NCBI GenBank assembly: GCA_034659015.1
Contig: JAYEGL010000017.1
Span: 186,001-250,000, forward strand
Length of the DNA stretch: 64,000 nucleotides
Direction: 5' to 3'
Source of the DNA: Maricaulis sp034659015
GTDB taxonomy: Bacteria > Pseudomonadota > Alphaproteobacteria > Caulobacterales > Maricaulaceae
Shown here: in pieces, positions 62,469 to 64,000 of the stretch
Position numbering within the stretch: the stretch's first letter is position 1
Layout of the letters: each line of letters opens with the position of its first letter
The notes under the pieces: model-generated
The model's input: only the letters and a program-made list of their open reading frames with translations
Databases searched by the model: none
What the model was told of the DNA's origin: nothing
Made by a program: the position numbers and the translations under genes

Positions 62469-64000
62469 ATGCCTCGCCGCTCGCTCATCGCCGCCTGGTG
62501 CGCTCTGGTCTGGGAAGCCTCGGTTCCCGTGCTCTGGCCCGTTCTGGCCTGGGCCGCGGCCTTTGCCACACTGGCGCTTCTGGGCCTGTGGGACTGGATC
62601 GGCGATCCCTGGCGCGCGCTTTATGCGCTCGCCACCCTGGCCCCGGCCGCCTGGCTGAGCTGGCGCGGCGCACGCGGTTTCCGCTGGCCCGGCCGGGACG
62701 ATATGGCCCGCCGTGTCGAAGAGGACAGCGGTATCGAGGCCCGGCCGCACGAAGCCCTGTCCGACCGTCCCACCGAAGACGATCCGATGGCCTCGCGCGT
62801 GTGGCAGGAACACCAGGCGCGCATGCAACGCCGCCTCGCCGCGGCCCGCGCCCGCCGGCCCAAGGCCGCCTGGGCCCGCACCGACCGCTGGGCCCTGCGC
62901 GGCGCCTTCGCCCTCGCCCTCATCGTCTCCTTCCTCATCGCCGGGCCCGCCGCCCGCGACAGGCTGGGCGAGGCCTTCGGTGTGCGCCCCATCCTCGCCG
63001 GCGGCGAGACGCTGAGCATCGACGCCTGGATCGATCCGCCCGCCTATACCGGCCGCGCGCCGGTCTTCCTCGCCGAGACCGAAACCGGGGCGGAAGCGCC
63101 GGAGGGCTCGACTTTCGTGGCCCGCGTCGCCGGCAGCCGTCGGCAGCCGCGCCTGACCCTGCGCAGCGATACCGGCACCGAGCGCGGCGAGGTGCGCGAG
63201 ATCGGCGACAGCGTCTGGGAAATCCGCGCGCCGCTGACCGGCGATGCCACGGCGCGCCTGGCCGCGCCGGGCACGCGCAAGACCTGGTCCCTGACGGCGA
63301 TTCCCGACGCGCCGCCGACGGTACGCCTGCTGGCCGTGCCGGACGCCACGTCGGCCGGCGAGCTGGATCTGCGTTTTTCCGTGCAGGACGATTACGGCGC
63401 GACCGGTTATACGCTCGAACTGCGCCCGGAAGGCGAGGCCGATGCGGACTGGGAACGCCTGCCCATCGACGCGGTGTCCGTCACGCCGCTGCAGTCGGAG
63501 GCCGGGCTGGGCACGCTTCTGGAGACGGCCCGCCACCCGCTGGCCGGTTCGCGCGTGGATATCCGCATGGTCGTGACCGATGCCGCGGAGAATGAGGGCG
63601 TCTCCCCGCCGCTGGGCGTCACCCTGCCCGAACGCGTCTTCCTGGACGCGCTGGCCCGGGCCGTCGCCGAACAGCGCCGCGGCGTGATGGCGGCGGACGG
63701 CGAGTACGCACCCCTGCCGGAACGCCCGGTCATGTATGCCGATGATATTCCGCCGGGGCCGGCCTATCTGGCCGAGGAACCCCAGCGGCGCATCGAGCGC
63801 GCCCCGGACGGCCTGCAATTCGCCGCCCGGGCGCTGGATGCCATTTCCGACGCGCCGGAATACTTCTTCGACGATCCGGTGGTCTATCTCGGGCTGCGCG
63901 AGAGCGTGCACCGGCTGCGGCGCGCCCGCGACCAGTCGGCGCTGAGCGGGCTGGAATCCGATCTCTGGAATATCGCCCTGCGCGCCGAACTGGGCTCGCT
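62469..64000 (+). CDS. TIGR02302/DUF4175-type membrane protein, 5' part (cut by window edge)
   Basis: At least 510 codons are open in one frame to the window edge. Three transmembrane helices are visible (about 10-35, 40-60 and 135-155). A large periplasmic part follows, with LSIDAWIDPPAYTGRAPVFL, FVARVAGSRRQPRL and LRFSVQDDYGATGYTLELRP, as in the alphaproteobacterial TIGR02302 family of unknown function. The family normally continues for several hundred more residues with coiled-coil and disordered regions. ATAGGG precedes the ATG at 62469. In these genomes it usually follows lysA or argH-lptM. Confidence 0.85.
   Translation, partial: MPRRSLIAAWCALVWEASVPVLWPVLAWAAAFATLALLGLWDWIGDPWRALYALATLAPAAWLSWRGARGFRWPGRDDMARRVEEDSGIEARPHEALSDRPTEDDPMASRVWQEHQARMQRRLAAARARRPKAAWARTDRWALRGAFALALIVSFLIAGPAARDRLGEAFGVRPILAGGETLSIDAWIDPPAYTGRAPVFLAETETGAEAPEGSTFVARVAGSRRQPRLTLRSDTGTERGEVREIGDSVWEIRAPLTGDATARLAAPGTRKTWSLTAIPDAPPTVRLLAVPDATSAGELDLRFSVQDDYGATGYTLELRPEGEADADWERLPIDAVSVTPLQSEAGLGTLLETARHPLAGSRVDIRMVVTDAAENEGVSPPLGVTLPERVFLDALARAVAEQRRGVMAADGEYAPLPERPVMYADDIPPGPAYLAEEPQRRIERAPDGLQFAARALDAISDAPEYFFDDPVVYLGLRESVHRLRRARDQSALSGLESDLWNIALRAELGS

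Noticed and set aside
62447..63595. A 382-codon frame in another phase over the last gene
   Set aside because: It has no hydrophobic helices and is Arg-rich; the frame starting at 62469 matches the TIGR02302 type and stays open to the window edge.

Overview
The window comes from the chromosome of a GC-rich (roughly 65 %) flagellated alphaproteobacterium, most likely of the Caulobacterales/Maricaulales/Hyphomonadaceae group. The evidence is a TipF-like degenerate EAL protein, a BamF-like lipoprotein next to lspA-ileS, a groESL operon with a CIRCE element, an alphaproteobacterial RpoH, a DUF4175/TIGR02302-type membrane protein after argH-lptM, many TonB-dependent and outer-membrane proteins, and GANTC and CtrA-like sites. 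There is no rRNA, tRNA, CRISPR array, prophage or complete insertion sequence. Both ends are cut: mutL at the left edge and the TIGR02302-like gene at the right edge.

Layout. 1-9119: mutL (partial), bamF-like, lspA, ileS, ribF and a MaoC hydratase on the minus strand, then a cheY-cheZ pair and a HAD hydrolase. 9335-13920: tipF-like, an OmpA lipoprotein and groES-groEL. 13981-20612: a lipoprotein S9 peptidase, a Tat-exported NagZ-like glycosidase, a highly charged periplasmic coiled-coil protein of unknown function, a candidate small RNA and hisS. 20798-28831: a secreted unknown, a DsbD/ScsB-like protein, SapC, OmpW, a zinc-type TonB receptor divergent from zur, and a thioesterase. 29149-36897: an ABC exporter, a thioredoxin-fold protein, PhzF, a basic secreted protein, a trypsin-like protease with three cysteine repeats, a Fes-like esterase and a YhhN protein. 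36941-41823: a DUF481 protein, rpoH, an ECF sigma module with a 49-residue membrane protein upstream, an unknown protein and an HNH endonuclease. 42036-48221: carboxylesterase, gluQRS, two unknown exported proteins, Rieske oxygenase-HIG1-cobalamin adenosyltransferase, YceI. 48306-52822: a serine hydrolase divergent from padR-HAAS, then etfBA. 52889-59911: amidohydrolase, membrane AraC regulator, small membrane protein and beta-propeller phytase, divergent from a large TonB receptor. 60193-64000: TlpA-like protein, argH, lptM and the partial TIGR02302-like gene.

How the genes work together. Envelope biogenesis and import dominate (BamF, LspA, OmpA, OmpW, DUF481, two TonB receptors, several lipoproteins, DsbD/TlpA redox). 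Two nutrient modules stand out: zinc (ZnuD-like receptor and Zur sharing a promoter region with a Zur-box-like dyad) and phytate (phytase and TonB receptor diverging across Pho-box-like repeats, with a membrane AraC regulator downstream of the phytase). Heat shock is represented by groESL and rpoH.

The least explained parts are a promoter-hairpin-hairpin-terminator unit at 18941-19081, at least three families of short intergenic repeats (two with hairpin or inverted-repeat ends, present in several copies and both orientations), a palindrome that supplies the end of an esterase gene, the cysteine-repeat protease, and two tiny predicted membrane proteins.
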